Source: Oceaniovalibus sp. ACAM 378 (GTDB lineage: Bacteria > Pseudomonadota > Alphaproteobacteria > Rhodobacterales > Rhodobacteraceae). Taken from it: a DNA stretch of 64,000 bases. The stretch spans positions 1-64,000 of the forward strand of contig NZ_VSJK01000009.1 in NCBI RefSeq assembly GCF_008085915.1. The letters run 5' to 3'. The notes beneath the pieces were generated by a model, which had not been told where the DNA came from, did no database searches, and saw nothing but the letters and a program-made list of their open reading frames with translations. Of the stretch, positions 8,217 to 17,935 are shown one piece after another. Within the stretch, counting starts at the first letter, position 1. Each line of letters starts with the position of its first letter. The position numbers were made by a program, and so were the translations under genes.

Positions 8217-8894
8217 ATGATGGGGCGGTTCATTCTGCCGGTTCTCTTCGGAGTTGTTGGCTGCGCGATCCTGCTGGCGCTGGGTGGCTGGCAGGTGCAA
8301 CGTTTGACGTGGAAAAACGAGATCCTGTCAGATCTGCGTTCCGCGATTACGGCAGCGCCTGTTGCTGTGCCCGAGTACCCAACGCCTGACATGCGGTATC
8401 TGCCGGTGCATCTGGCGGGGCGGCTCACGGGGGCTGAACTCCACATTCTCGCGTCGATCAAGGATCAGGGCGCGGTGTACCGTATCATCTCCGCCGTCGA
8501 ATCGGAGGCAGGGCGGCGGGTCATGGTCGATCTGGGCACCGTTCCAACCACGGCCAAGGATGTGGCCCGTGCTGGCACCGTCGCAGTGACCGGCAACTTG
8601 CACTGGCCCGAAGAAACCGACGGGTTCACTCCCGAACCCGATCTGCCGAAGAACATCTGGTTCGCCCGCGACGTGGCCACGATGGCCGCCGCACTGGACA
8701 CCGAACCGGTGCTGATCGTGGCCCGCAATATCGACGCGCCACTGCCGGGCGTCACGCCTTTGCCCGTGGGCACCGAAGGAATACCGAACGATCATCTGCA
8801 ATACGCCATCACCTGGTTTTCCCTCGCCGCGATCTGGGCGGGGATGACAGGGTATTTCCTGTGGCGTATGAGGCGGACGGAACAAGAGGGATGA
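8217..8894 (+). CDS. SURF1 family protein
   Basis: A 225-residue SURF1-family protein, a haem A-related assembly factor for cytochrome c oxidase. It has the classic two-helix layout: an N-terminal helix (about 5-23) leading to LGGWQVQRLTWK, a periplasmic domain, and a C-terminal helix in YAITWFSLAAIWAGMTGYF. Start could be ATG 8217 or 8220; both follow a GGGGG tract. It ends the oxidase cluster and is four bases from thrC. Confidence 0.93.
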   Translation: MMGRFILPVLFGVVGCAILLALGGWQVQRLTWKNEILSDLRSAITAAPVAVPEYPTPDMRYLPVHLAGRLTGAELHILASIKDQGAVYRIISAVESEAGRRVMVDLGTVPTTAKDVARAGTVAVTGNLHWPEETDGFTPEPDLPKNIWFARDVATMAAALDTEPVLIVARNIDAPLPGVTPLPVGTEGIPNDHLQYAITWFSLAAIWAGMTGYFLWRMRRTEQEG

Positions 8895-8898
8895 GCCG

Positions 8899-10284
8899 TT
8901 GAAATACGTTTCTACACGGGGCCGTGCGCCTGTGCTGTCGTTCGAGGATGCGATGCTGGCCGGGCTGGCCCGCGATGGCGGGTTGTATGTGCCCGAAACC
9001 GTGCCGCAGATGGCCGCTGATGACATCGCCGCACTTGCCGGGCTCAGTTATGAAGAGGTGGCGTTTCGCGTCATGCGCCCCTTTGTCGATCTGCCTGACG
9101 ATGTGTTCGCCGGGCTGATCGCCGATGCCTATGCTGGATTCGGCCACCCGGCCCGCGCGCCGCTGGTGCAACTCGCGCCGGGGCATTTCCTGCTGGAGCT
9201 GTTTCACGGCCCCACCTTGGCGTTCAAGGATTTCGCGATGCAACTGATCGGTCGGCTGTTCGCCGAGGCGATGGCCCGCAAAGGCGAGCGGATCACCATC
9301 GTCGGCGCCACATCGGGCGACACCGGGTCCGCGGCGATCGAGGCTTTCCGCGGCTTGGAAAATGTCGACGTTTTCATCTTGTTCCCCCATGGCCGGGTGT
9401 CCGAGGTGCAGCGTCGCCAGATGACCACACCGGTGGAAAGCAACGTTCACGCGCTGGCACTGCACGGCGATTTCGATGATTGTCAGGCGGCGGTAAAGGC
9501 GATGTTCAACGATCACGCTTTCCGCGATGCGGTGAACCTGACGGCGGTGAATTCGATCAACTGGGCGCGGGTTCTGGCGCAGGTGGTGTATTTCTTCACC
9601 TCTGCCGTCGCCTTGGGCGCGCCGCACCGCAAGGTCAGCTTTACCGTGCCGACGGGCAATTTCGGCGATATCTTTGCCGGGTATATCGCGCGCCGTATCG
9701 GGCTGCCGATCGACCGGCTGGTGGTGGCAACGAATCGCAACGACATCCTGCACCGCACTCTGGCCACCGGTGAGCATCGCAAAGAAGGCGTTGAGCCGAC
9801 GATCAGCCCGTCAATGGACATTCAGGTGTCGTCAAACTTTGAACGCGCGCTGTTTGATGCCTATGGCCGCGATGGTGCTGCGGTGACGCAACTGATGGAC
9901 GAATTGCGCGACAATGGCGGGTTCCCGGTGTCTCAGGGTGCGTTACAATCCCTGCGCGAAGTCTTTGATTCGGGCCGCGCATCTGAGGATGAGACCGGCG
10001 CGACGATCCGCGCCACCCATGCCGAAACCGGCGAACTTCTGTGCCCCCATTCTGCCGTTGGGGTCAAGGTGGCGGCGGAACATCTGGACCCCGCGGTGCC
10101 AATGATCACGCTGGCCACCGCCCATCCGGCAAAGTTTCCCGATGCAGTTGAGGCTGCAACGGGGTATCGTCCGCCTCTTCCCAACCGCATGGCCGATCTT
10201 TATGACAGGCCCGAGCGGATGACCGAGGTCGCCAACGACCTGACCGACATCCAGTCCCTGATCCGAAAGCGTATTGCCTCGTGA
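8899..10284 (+). CDS. thrC: Threonine synthase
   Basis: A 461-residue fold-type II PLP enzyme converting O-phosphohomoserine to threonine. The N-terminus KYVSTRGRAPVLSFEDAML is typical of the longer bacterial ThrC. The Schiff-base lysine is K110 in FHGPTLAFKDFAMQ, and later NSINWAR and TGNFGD stretches match the family. The start is read as TTG 8899, preceded by GAGGG with eight bases spacing; no ATG exists near. It follows surf1 closely and overlaps the next gene by four bases (GTGA). Confidence 0.96.
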   Translation: MKYVSTRGRAPVLSFEDAMLAGLARDGGLYVPETVPQMAADDIAALAGLSYEEVAFRVMRPFVDLPDDVFAGLIADAYAGFGHPARAPLVQLAPGHFLLELFHGPTLAFKDFAMQLIGRLFAEAMARKGERITIVGATSGDTGSAAIEAFRGLENVDVFILFPHGRVSEVQRRQMTTPVESNVHALALHGDFDDCQAAVKAMFNDHAFRDAVNLTAVNSINWARVLAQVVYFFTSAVALGAPHRKVSFTVPTGNFGDIFAGYIARRIGLPIDRLVVATNRNDILHRTLATGEHRKEGVEPTISPSMDIQVSSNFERALFDAYGRDGAAVTQLMDELRDNGGFPVSQGALQSLREVFDSGRASEDETGATIRATHAETGELLCPHSAVGVKVAAEHLDPAVPMITLATAHPAKFPDAVEAATGYRPPLPNRMADLYDRPERMTEVANDLTDIQSLIRKRIAS

Positions 10285-11543
10285 ACGTCCAGATACATAC
10301 CCTGAAGAACGGTCTGCGCATCGTCACCGAAAACATGCCCGGGCTGAAATCGGCCAGCGTCGGCGTCTGGGTGTCGGCAGGCGGGCGACATGAACGCCCC
10401 GAACAGAACGGCATCGCGCATTTTCTGGAGCATATGGCCTTCAAAGGCACGGCCCGGCGCAGCTCGCTTCAGATCGCCGAGGCGATCGAGGATGTCGGCG
10501 GCTATATCAATGCCTATACCAGCCGCGAAACCACCGCCTATTATGCCCGGGTGCTTGAGGCCGATGTGCCGCTGGCCTTGGATGTGATTGCGGATATCGT
10601 GTTAAATCCAGTGTTTGCCGAGTCCGAGATCGAAGTCGAGCGGGGCGTCATCCTGCAGGAAATCGGCCAGGTTCTGGACACACCCGACGACATCGTGTTC
10701 GATTGGTTGCAGGAAGTTGCATACCCGGATCAACCCATGGGCCGCTCGATCCTTGGCCCCGCCGAGCGGGTTTCGGGGTTTGCCCGCTCTGATCTGTCCA
10801 CTTTTGTCAAAGAACGTTATGGCCCCGGCGAAATGATCGTTGCGGCGGCGGGTGCGGTCGATCACGACGCCATCGTCAAGGCGGCTGAAAAACTGTTCGG
10901 CGATCTGGCACCGCGCCCCTCGGACCCGTTTACTCCGGCGCTGTTTTCGGGCGGCGAACGCCATGAAACCCGTCAGTTGGAGCAGGTGCACTTTGCACTG
11001 GCCTTCGAATCGCCAGGTTACCGCGATCCCGCGTTCTTTACCTCGCAGATCTACGCCAGCGCATTGGGCGGCGGCATGTCGTCGCGACTGTTTCAGGAGG
11101 CGCGTGAAAAGCGCGGTCTGTGCTATTCGATCTTTGCCCAGTCCGGCGCCTATGCCGATACGGGAATGATTACCGTCTATGCCGGCACCAGCGCGGCACA
11201 GATCGGCGAACTGGCGGATCTGACGGTTGATGAACTGGCCCGGGCCGCCCGCGACATGACCCCAGAAGAGGTGGCCCGCGCCCGCGCGCAGATGAAGGCC
11301 GGGCTGCTGATGGGGTTGGAAAGCCCGTCATCGCGGGCCGAGCGGCTGGCGCGGCTGCTGTCGATCTGGGACCGTATTCCCGACCTCGACGAAACCATCG
11401 CCCGGATTGATGCCGTCACCACGGGTGACGTGCGCGATTTCGCCGCGACTCTGGCGGGGGGCGGGCGTGCTGCGCTGGCGCTGTATGGTCCGCTTAAGGG
11501 AGGGCCGCGTCTGGCCGAACTGACAGGCAGATTGGCCGCGTGA
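10281..11543 (+). CDS. M16 family zinc peptidase (processing-peptidase-like)
   Basis: A 420-residue single-chain M16B peptidase related to the beta subunit of mitochondrial processing peptidase. The inverted zinc motif HFLEH is at 47-51 (His47, His51, catalytic Glu50), with the distal glutamate expected in ESEIEVERGVILQEI. A second M16 half contains the conserved glycine-rich GGGMSSRLFQEAREKRGLCYSI. GTG 10281 overlaps the thrC stop. Bacterial members usually act on small peptides; its actual substrate is unknown. The thrC-M16-acetyltransferase order is common in Rhodobacterales. Confidence 0.93.
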   Translation: MNVQIHTLKNGLRIVTENMPGLKSASVGVWVSAGGRHERPEQNGIAHFLEHMAFKGTARRSSLQIAEAIEDVGGYINAYTSRETTAYYARVLEADVPLALDVIADIVLNPVFAESEIEVERGVILQEIGQVLDTPDDIVFDWLQEVAYPDQPMGRSILGPAERVSGFARSDLSTFVKERYGPGEMIVAAAGAVDHDAIVKAAEKLFGDLAPRPSDPFTPALFSGGERHETRQLEQVHFALAFESPGYRDPAFFTSQIYASALGGGMSSRLFQEAREKRGLCYSIFAQSGAYADTGMITVYAGTSAAQIGELADLTVDELARAARDMTPEEVARARAQMKAGLLMGLESPSSRAERLARLLSIWDRIPDLDETIARIDAVTTGDVRDFAATLAGGGRAALALYGPLKGGPRLAELTGRLAA

Positions 11544-11564
11544 TGGCAGTTTGGGGCTGACGCG

Positions 11565-12149
11565 GTGTTTGCGGGGCGGAAGAGGTTTCGGATCGACGCC
11601 GAGCGCTTGGTCCTGCGCGCGCCTCAGCATGGAGATTTTCGTGCCTGGTCGTCCCTGCGCCATGACAGTGCGGGTTTCCTGACCCCTTGGGAACCCACGT
11701 GGTCGGCTGACCACCTGTCGCGCAAGAGTTTCACCAATCGGGTGTATTGGGCGCAACGCTCGATCAGCAACAGCACGGCGATGCCGCTGCTTCTTGTGCG
11801 GCGGGCCGATGACATGCTGCTTGGGGCGGTAACGCTTGATAATATCCGCCGTGGCCCGGCGCAGGCGGGCACTATCGGATATTGGATCGGAGAACCCTTT
11901 GCGCGTATGGGATATATGCGCGAGGCGGTTCTGGCGGTGATCCACCACGCCTTTGCGCAACTTGACCTGTCGCGGATTGAAAGCGCCTGTCTGCCGGAAA
12001 ACACCGCCTCGCGGGCGCTTTTGGAACGTTGCGGATACAAATACGAAGGTGTCGCGCAGAGTTACCTGCAGATCGCCGGGCGGTGGCGCAATCATGTTCT
12101 ATACGCCAACCTGCGCAATGACCGGCGCGGCAAGACCACTGTCGGATAG
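11565..12149 (+). CDS. GNAT acetyltransferase, RimJ/RimL type
   Basis: A 194-residue acetyl-CoA-dependent N-acetyltransferase of the RimJ/RimL ribosomal-protein acetyltransferase group. The order RLVLRAP (strand 1), GYWIGEPFARMGYMREAV (acetyl-CoA loop) and ENTASRALLERCGYKYEG (C-terminal helix) is diagnostic. Start is GTG 11565, 21 bases after the M16 gene; no in-frame ATG is available upstream. Physiological substrate unknown. Probably in one transcript with thrC and the peptidase. Confidence 0.88.
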   Translation: MFAGRKRFRIDAERLVLRAPQHGDFRAWSSLRHDSAGFLTPWEPTWSADHLSRKSFTNRVYWAQRSISNSTAMPLLLVRRADDMLLGAVTLDNIRRGPAQAGTIGYWIGEPFARMGYMREAVLAVIHHAFAQLDLSRIESACLPENTASRALLERCGYKYEGVAQSYLQIAGRWRNHVLYANLRNDRRGKTTVG

Positions 12150-12366
12150 CCCGGCGGGTGACTTTGTCATCGGCGACGCAGTCGGTTGGCGATCTGCGTC
12201 CGGTCTGCACCGTCCCCCTCGGGGATCGTCCGGAAAATGCAGGCTTTCCTTCTGTGATCCGACTGGCCGAAGGGCGGCCCGTGATGTTTCCGCCAATGTG
12301 CCGCATCCGAAGTTTCTGGGCGATCGGTGACTTGCAGTCGGCGGCACCGGAGCGTTAAATCGCGCC

Positions 12367-13791
12367 ATGCTGAATCCCATGACCGATGCCCTGACCGCCG
12401 ATCTTGCCGCGTTGCTGCCACCCGGCACAATGCGCGAGGTGACTCCGACCTATCTTGAGGAACCGCGCGGCAGATGGCGCGGTCAGGCGGGATGCGTTGT
12501 GGCGCCTGCCGACACCGAACAGGTGGCGGCAGTGGTGCGGTTCGCCGCCGCGCAGCGTGTCGGTATCGTGCCATGGAGCGGCGGCACCGGTCTGGTTGGC
12601 GGACAGTTGATGTCCGAGGGGCCGGATGCAGGGCCGGTGCCGATCCTGCTGACGCTGGAACGGATGAACCGGGTACGTGCGATTTACCCCGAGGAAAACG
12701 TGATCCTGGCCGAGGCGGGCGTGATTCTGGCCGAGGTTCAGCGCGTTGCGGATGAGGCGGGCCGCCTGTTTCCACTGTCGCTGGCCTCGGAAGGATCATG
12801 CCGTATCGGCGGCAACCTTTCGACCAATGCAGGTGGGGTGAATGTCCTGCGTTATGGCAATGCACGCGAATTGTGTCTGGGGGTCGAGGCGGTGCTGCCC
12901 GACGGATCGATCCTGAATGGCGCACGGCGGCTGCGAAAAGACAACACCGGCTATGATCTGCGGCATCTGCTGATCGGAGCCGAGGGCACGCTGGGTGTGA
13001 TCACTGCCGCGTCCCTGCGCCTGTCGCCCCGGCCCGCCCGCATGGGGGCGGCGCTAATCGTGGTGCGCGATCCTGCGGCGGCCCTGTCATTGCTGGCGCT
13101 GGCACAGGATGTGGCGGGGGGCGCCGTTTCGGCGTTCGAGCTGATTTCGGGCATGGGGCTGCGGTTTCTGGCCGAATCCGGACTGGCACCCCGCGCACCG
13201 TTTGCCGAAATTCCCGACTGGATGGTGTTGATTGATCTTGGCCTGACGGCGGCACAGGATCCGGCGGACCTGCTCGAGACGATTTTTGCCGAAGCTGCCG
13301 AGAGGGAGTTGGTCAGCGACGGTGTGATTGCCAGTTCACTGGCCCAGCGTGATGCATTCTGGGCGATCCGCGAAACCATTCCGGCGGCAAACAAAAAGGT
13401 CGGAGCGATACTGTCGAACGACATATCTTTGCCCCTGTCCGCAATACCCGGTTTCGTCACAGCGATGGCACAGAAGATTGCCGCATTAGGCGACTTCCGG
13501 ATCAACGCCTTTGGCCATTTGGGCGACGGCAACCTGCACTACAACGTCTTTCCGCCAAAGGGCCGGGACCGGGCCGAATACGCCGCTCAGGCCGAGCGCC
13601 TGCGCATGCTGATCAACGATGAAGTCGCGGCATTGGACGGGTCATTCAGCGCCGAACACGGCATCGGCAGGCTCAAGGTCGCCGATTTGGAGCGTTACGG
13701 CGACCCGGCCAAACTGGCGGCGATGCGGGCGATAAAGGCGGCTCTTGATCCGCTGGGAATCATGAACCCCGGCGCGGTGTTGCGCGGCTGA
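12367..13791 (+). CDS. FAD-linked 2-hydroxyacid dehydrogenase (GlcD/D-2-hydroxyglutarate dehydrogenase family)
   Basis: A 474-residue PCMH-type FAD oxidoreductase of the GlcD/D-lactate/D-2-hydroxyglutarate dehydrogenase family. The FAD pyrophosphate segment PWSGGTGLVGGQL and GNLSTNAGGVNVLRYGN are followed by the C-terminal substrate domain with HLGDGNLHYNVFPP, SAEHGIGR and the ending DPLGIMNPGAVL. Substrate cannot be fixed; glcE and glcF, which accompany glycolate oxidase, are not adjacent, so a single-subunit D-lactate or D-2-hydroxyglutarate dehydrogenase is more likely. Start could be 12367 or ATG 12382. It converges on apt with an 18-base gap. Confidence 0.88.
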   Translation: MLNPMTDALTADLAALLPPGTMREVTPTYLEEPRGRWRGQAGCVVAPADTEQVAAVVRFAAAQRVGIVPWSGGTGLVGGQLMSEGPDAGPVPILLTLERMNRVRAIYPEENVILAEAGVILAEVQRVADEAGRLFPLSLASEGSCRIGGNLSTNAGGVNVLRYGNARELCLGVEAVLPDGSILNGARRLRKDNTGYDLRHLLIGAEGTLGVITAASLRLSPRPARMGAALIVVRDPAAALSLLALAQDVAGGAVSAFELISGMGLRFLAESGLAPRAPFAEIPDWMVLIDLGLTAAQDPADLLETIFAEAAERELVSDGVIASSLAQRDAFWAIRETIPAANKKVGAILSNDISLPLSAIPGFVTAMAQKIAALGDFRINAFGHLGDGNLHYNVFPPKGRDRAEYAAQAERLRMLINDEVAALDGSFSAEHGIGRLKVADLERYGDPAKLAAMRAIKAALDPLGIMNPGAVLRG

Positions 13792-13809
13792 TCCCAACCG
13801 CGCATCAGA

Positions 13810-14343
13810 TCACGCGCCGTCGAATTCACACAGGGCGTGAACCTCCATGCCCAACGTTTCCAACAGTTTGCGCCCACCCAGCTCGGGCAGGTCGATGATG
13901 AAGGCGCAGCCAACGATCTCGGCTCCCAGCCGTTCGATCAGCGAAATCCCTGCCCCGGCGGTACCGCCGGTCGCCAGAAGATCATCGACCAGCAGCACCC
14001 GGTCGCCGGGCTTCAGAGCGTCATCGTGGATTTCGACAATCGCCTCGCCATACTCCAGCCTATAGTCCTGACTGATCACCCTGCCGGGCAGCTTGCCCTT
14101 CTTGCGGATCGGCACGAATCCGGTCCCCAGCTGATGCGCGATGGCCCCGCCCAGAATGAACCCCCGCGCCTCAAGCCCGACCACCTTGTCGATGTCCAGC
14201 CCGGCATAGGGGTGCAGCATCTGATCGACACACATGCGAAACCCGCGCGGATCGGCGAACAGGGTGGTCACATCACGGAACATGATTCCCTCGTGGGGGA
14301 AATCGACGATGGTGCGGATATAATCGCGGACGGATTTTGGCAT
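13810..14343 (-). CDS. apt: Adenine phosphoribosyltransferase
   Basis: A 177-residue type I phosphoribosyltransferase converting adenine plus PRPP to AMP. The PRPP-binding motif [17 protein letters not shown] (116-132), the [11 protein letters not shown] stretch (56-65) and the flexible-loop YRLEYG segment (95-100) are intact. It lies downstream of mtnP, whose reaction releases adenine, so the two genes form a functional pair for salvaging the by-product of polyamine or homoserine-lactone synthesis. Confidence 0.96.
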   Translation of the reverse strand: MPKSVRDYIRTIVDFPHEGIMFRDVTTLFADPRGFRMCVDQMLHPYAGLDIDKVVGLEARGFILGGAIAHQLGTGFVPIRKKGKLPGRVISQDYRLEYGEAIVEIHDDALKPGDRVLLVDDLLATGGTAGAGISLIERLGAEIVGCAFIIDLPELGGRKLLETLGMEVHALCEFDGA

Positions 14344-14423
14344 GGGATGCCCTCTTGGCTGGCGGGGGAAGGGGTGTTGCGCCCCTGTTTTCCCCTCTGA
14401 AGATGTGAGAAATTGAGGTCTTG

Positions 14424-15296
14424 TCAGGCGAACATGCGTCCCGCGACGGCGTCAAGTTTTGCGACAAGTTCGGGGTCGCGTTTTTCGGGGGCGGTCATGA
14501 TGGCAAATTCCAGTGCGCGGTCGCAGCCGTGCGGGCAGGGGGCCCGGTCAGCGCCCAAAAGCGCGGGCAGCCGGGCGACAAGCCCCCGCGCCTTGGCGGC
14601 ATTTCCGGTAAGCGTCTTGATGATGTCAGTGACGTCAACTTCGCCGTGGTCGGGGTGCCAGCTGTCGAAATCGGTGATCATCGCCACGCTGGCGTAACAA
14701 AGCTCGGCCTCGCGGGCCAGTTTCGCCTCGGGCATGTTGGTCATGCCGATCACGTCGGCGCCCCAGACTTCGCGGTACATCCGCGATTCGGCCAGCGACG
14801 AGAATTGCGGCCCTTCCATCGCCAGATAGGTGCCGCCGCGATGCACGGTCACGCCCTGCGCCTCGGCCGCCGTGAAACAGGCATCACCCAGACGCGGACA
14901 GGTCGGGTGGGCAACCGACACATGGGCCACGCAGCCCGCGCCGAAGAACGACTTTTCCCGAGCGAAGGTTCGGTCGATGAACTGATCCACGATCACGAAA
15001 TCCCCCGGCGCCATGGTTTCGCGGAATGATCCGCAAGCCGAAACCGAGATCACATCCGTTACGCCGATCCGTTTCAGCGCATCGATATTGGCGCGGTAGG
15101 GTACTGAACTCGGCGAATGCACGTGGCCGCGCCCATGGCGGGGCAGAAAGGCCATTTTTACGCCGTCCAGCGTGCCGGTCAGGATCGCGTCCGAGGGTGC
15201 CCCCCAAGGACTGTCCACAGTAATCCATTCGGCGTCCGACAGCCCGTCGATCTCGTAAATCCCCGATCCGCCGATCACACCCAACATCGTTTCCAT
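14424..15296 (-). CDS. mtnP: S-methyl-5'-thioadenosine phosphorylase
   Basis: A 290-residue member of the PNP/MTAP phosphorylase family that splits methylthioadenosine into adenine and methylthioribose-1-phosphate. Visible signatures are [10 protein letters not shown] near the N-terminus, PRHGRGH with the phosphate-binding Arg-His, [16 protein letters not shown], and [30 protein letters not shown]. Start is ATG 15296, with ATG 15287 (before LGVIGGSG) an alternative. It sits 80 bases upstream of apt in the same direction; the gap contains a GC hairpin. Confidence 0.96.
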   Translation of the reverse strand: METMLGVIGGSGIYEIDGLSDAEWITVDSPWGAPSDAILTGTLDGVKMAFLPRHGRGHVHSPSSVPYRANIDALKRIGVTDVISVSACGSFRETMAPGDFVIVDQFIDRTFAREKSFFGAGCVAHVSVAHPTCPRLGDACFTAAEAQGVTVHRGGTYLAMEGPQFSSLAESRMYREVWGADVIGMTNMPEAKLAREAELCYASVAMITDFDSWHPDHGEVDVTDIIKTLTGNAAKARGLVARLPALLGADRAPCPHGCDRALEFAIMTAPEKRDPELVAKLDAVAGRMFA

Positions 15297-15552
15297 ATCC
15301 GCCCCGTCTTTCGTTTCGCCAACTGTCTAGAGCAAGATGTCTTTGCAATGAATCGAAATCCGCCCGAAGGTCTGGCAAATTGCGACCCCACAGCCCCCAG
15401 AGGAAGCCATCCCGCAGTAGTGCAGGAGCAGCGCGGTGAAAAGTTCCCTGCCGACGGCGGTATCGGGCAAGAATCCCCGTGCCTTTTTGGCCGATGCCTG
15501 CTAGGGGCGTGCTTCATAGCAAAAAATTTGAGACGGAAACGAGGTCATTCCC

Positions 15553-17187
15553 TTGGCAAGATCGCTTTTGGCAACGTTCGGCGACGCGCTGAACCTGAAA
15601 ACCCAGGCCTTAAAGTCGCAGGCGGTCGATCTGTCGCCCGCGCTGTTGAAAACCGAGATCTTGTCGGGACTTACCGTTGCTTTGGCGCTGGTGCCCGAGG
15701 CTGTGGCCTTTTCCTTTGTTGCCGGGGTTCACCCGCTGGTCGGGCTTTATGCGGCGTTCATCGTCGGGCTGATCACCGCGCTGATCGGCGGGCGGCCCGG
15801 AATGATTTCTGGTGCTACGGGCGCATTGGCCGTGGTCATGGTGTCGTTGGTCAGCCGTCACGGCGTGGAATATCTGTTTGCAACCGTTGTTCTGATGGGG
15901 CTGATCCAGATTTTCGCAGGCGTCATGCGCTGGGGGAAATTCATCCGGCTTGTGCCGCATCCCGTGATGCTTGGCTTTGTCAACGGATTGGCCATCGTGA
16001 TCTTCCTTGCGCAAATGACCCAGTTCAAGGTTCCCGGCACCGCCGAAGTGGGTGCCCATGGCATGTCCGGCGGTGACTGGATGACCGGGCTGCCGCTGAT
16101 CCTGATGCTGGGGCTGGTGGCGCTGACCATGGCAATCATCTATGCGATGCCAAAACTGACCAACGCCATTCCCGCACCATTGGCCGGAATCGGGATCGTC
16201 GCGGCGATTGTCATCGCTTTTGGCATTGATGTGCCGCGCGTCGGCGATCTGGCCAGCATCGAGGGTGGGCTGCCGACCTTTCACATCCCCATGGTGCCGC
16301 TGACGTGGGAAACGTTCAAAATCATCCTGCCGTTTTCGATGATCCTTGCGGCGATCGGGTTGATCGAATCTTTGCTGACCCTGAATCTGGTGGGTGAAAT
16401 CACCGGCAAGCGGGGCGGGGCGTCGCAGGAATGCGTGGCTCAGGGCGTCGCCAACACCGTCACCGGGTTTTTCGGTGGTATGGGGGGGTGCGCAATGATC
16501 GGCCAGTCAATGATCAACGTGAAATCCGGCGGGCGCACACGCATCGCCGGGGTTGCGGCGGCATTGTTCCTGCTGGCCTTCATCGTTGTCGCCAGCCCGG
16601 TAATTGAAATCATTCCGCTCGCGGCGCTTGTCGGCGTGATGTTCATGGTGGTGATCGGCACCTTCGCCTGGTCGTCGCTGATGATCCTGCGCAAGGTACC
16701 TTTGGTCGATGCCTTCGTGATCATTCTGGTGACGGTGGTGACGGTGATGACCGATTTGGCCACTGCCGTGGTTGTCGGGGTGATCGTCAGTGCGCTTGCC
16801 TATGCCTGGCAGAATGCCACGCGGATCCACGCGAAGACCTATACCACGCCCGAAGGCGCCAAAGTGTATCAGGTGCAGGGGCCGCTGTTCTTTGGATCGG
16901 CAGACGGTTTCACCGAACTGTTCGATCCCGAGGATGACCCCGAAACCGTGATCGTTGACTTTGAAGGCAGCCGTGTTGCCGATCAATCAGCGTTGAGCGC
17001 GATCGAAACCATGGCCGCCCGGTATGAATCCGCAGGCAAGCGGCTACAGTTGCGCCATCTGTCGCGCGATTGCCATTATCTGCTGACCAAGGCCGGGCAA
17101 CTGGTGATCGACAGCGACGATGACCCCGATTACGAGATCGCCACGGATTACGGCGTGCGCACCGGACAGCTAAGCAGCGGGCACTGA
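15553..17187 (+). CDS. SulP family anion transporter with STAS domain
   Basis: A 544-residue SLC26/SulP inner-membrane transporter for sulfate, bicarbonate or similar anions. The first helices carry GLTVALALVPEAVAFSFVAG (a family hallmark), followed by PLVGLYAAFIVGLITAL and GRPGMISGATGALAVVM; GFFGGMGGCAMIGQSMINVKSGG is the conserved central segment. About residues 425-530 form the cytoplasmic STAS domain. The start is TTG 15553 with GAGG eight bases upstream; no ATG gives a proper N-terminus. Substrate unknown: no sulfate-assimilation genes and no carbonic anhydrase are nearby. Confidence 0.92.
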   Translation: MARSLLATFGDALNLKTQALKSQAVDLSPALLKTEILSGLTVALALVPEAVAFSFVAGVHPLVGLYAAFIVGLITALIGGRPGMISGATGALAVVMVSLVSRHGVEYLFATVVLMGLIQIFAGVMRWGKFIRLVPHPVMLGFVNGLAIVIFLAQMTQFKVPGTAEVGAHGMSGGDWMTGLPLILMLGLVALTMAIIYAMPKLTNAIPAPLAGIGIVAAIVIAFGIDVPRVGDLASIEGGLPTFHIPMVPLTWETFKIILPFSMILAAIGLIESLLTLNLVGEITGKRGGASQECVAQGVANTVTGFFGGMGGCAMIGQSMINVKSGGRTRIAGVAAALFLLAFIVVASPVIEIIPLAALVGVMFMVVIGTFAWSSLMILRKVPLVDAFVIILVTVVTVMTDLATAVVVGVIVSALAYAWQNATRIHAKTYTTPEGAKVYQVQGPLFFGSADGFTELFDPEDDPETVIVDFEGSRVADQSALSAIETMAARYESAGKRLQLRHLSRDCHYLLTKAGQLVIDSDDDPDYEIATDYGVRTGQLSSGH

Positions 17188-17234
17188 GCGCCCGCGCGGC
17201 AGAGCCCCCAGAGCAGTGAGTGCCGGTCAGGCGG

Positions 17235-17840
17235 TCACTCTCCGGGACGTTTCAGGCTGAACAAATCGGTCACCCGCGCATAATCGCGGTATCCCAGCCG
17301 GGAGAGCGGTTGAAACCGGGTCACATCGAATTGCCCGTCGACCATGCAATCGTCGCGCAGATGCACGCCCGTCACCTCGCCCAATACCATGAAATTTGCC
17401 GCGCCGGGCAATTGCACAATCTGCGTCAGGCGGCATTCCAGATTGGCGGGCGCGGCGGCGACGCGTGAACATGGGATCGTGTCGCATTCCGCCTTCTCAA
17501 GGTTGGCGACGACGAATTCGTCGGTTCCGGCGGGCAACATGGCCGATGTCGCGTTCATCGCGTCGCGCATGGCGTATTCCACGATGTTGACGCAAAACAC
17601 ACCGGTCTCGCGGATTTGTGCAACGCTGTCCTTGGTGTCGCCACGGTCGTCCTTGGCGCTGGTCGAGGCAAACATCACCTGCGGCGGGACATAGGCGACG
17701 GCGTTGAAGAACGAATAGGGCGCGAGATTGTCAGCCCCGTCTTTCCCTCGGGTAGAGATCCATCCGATCGGGCGCGGGGTGACGACAGCATTGAAAGGAT
17801 TGTGCGGCAGACCGTGACCGTTTTCGGGACGATAGAACAT
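17235..17840 (-). CDS. Flavin reductase-like (FMN-binding split-barrel) protein
   Basis: A 201-residue protein of the flavoredoxin/flavin reductase DIM6-NTAB group. NAVVTPRPIGWISTRGKDG and LAPYSFFNAVAYVPPQVMF near the N-terminus are typical of the FMN-binding split barrel, as is the central KDSVAQIRETGVFCVNIV. The open frame extends to 18491, but only the part from ATG 17840 looks like protein. The partner oxygenase, if any, is not adjacent. It converges with the SulP gene and is divergent from the acetyltransferase at 17936. Confidence 0.88.
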   Translation of the reverse strand: MFYRPENGHGLPHNPFNAVVTPRPIGWISTRGKDGADNLAPYSFFNAVAYVPPQVMFASTSAKDDRGDTKDSVAQIRETGVFCVNIVEYAMRDAMNATSAMLPAGTDEFVVANLEKAECDTIPCSRVAAAPANLECRLTQIVQLPGAANFMVLGEVTGVHLRDDCMVDGQFDVTRFQPLSRLGYRDYARVTDLFSLKRPGE

Positions 17841-17935
17841 GGGCAGGCCTTTGCTTTCTGGGTTCGGGCAGGGATCGGACAGGGATCGGGTTTGAACCTG
17901 ACCTAACCTCATGCTAGGGGCGATTCCAATGGCAA

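Noticed and set aside
12158-12358. 66-codon + strand frame in the gap before the FAD-linked dehydrogenase.
   Set aside because: GTG start without ribosome-binding site and no recognisable sequence; the 217-base gap is better left as non-coding.
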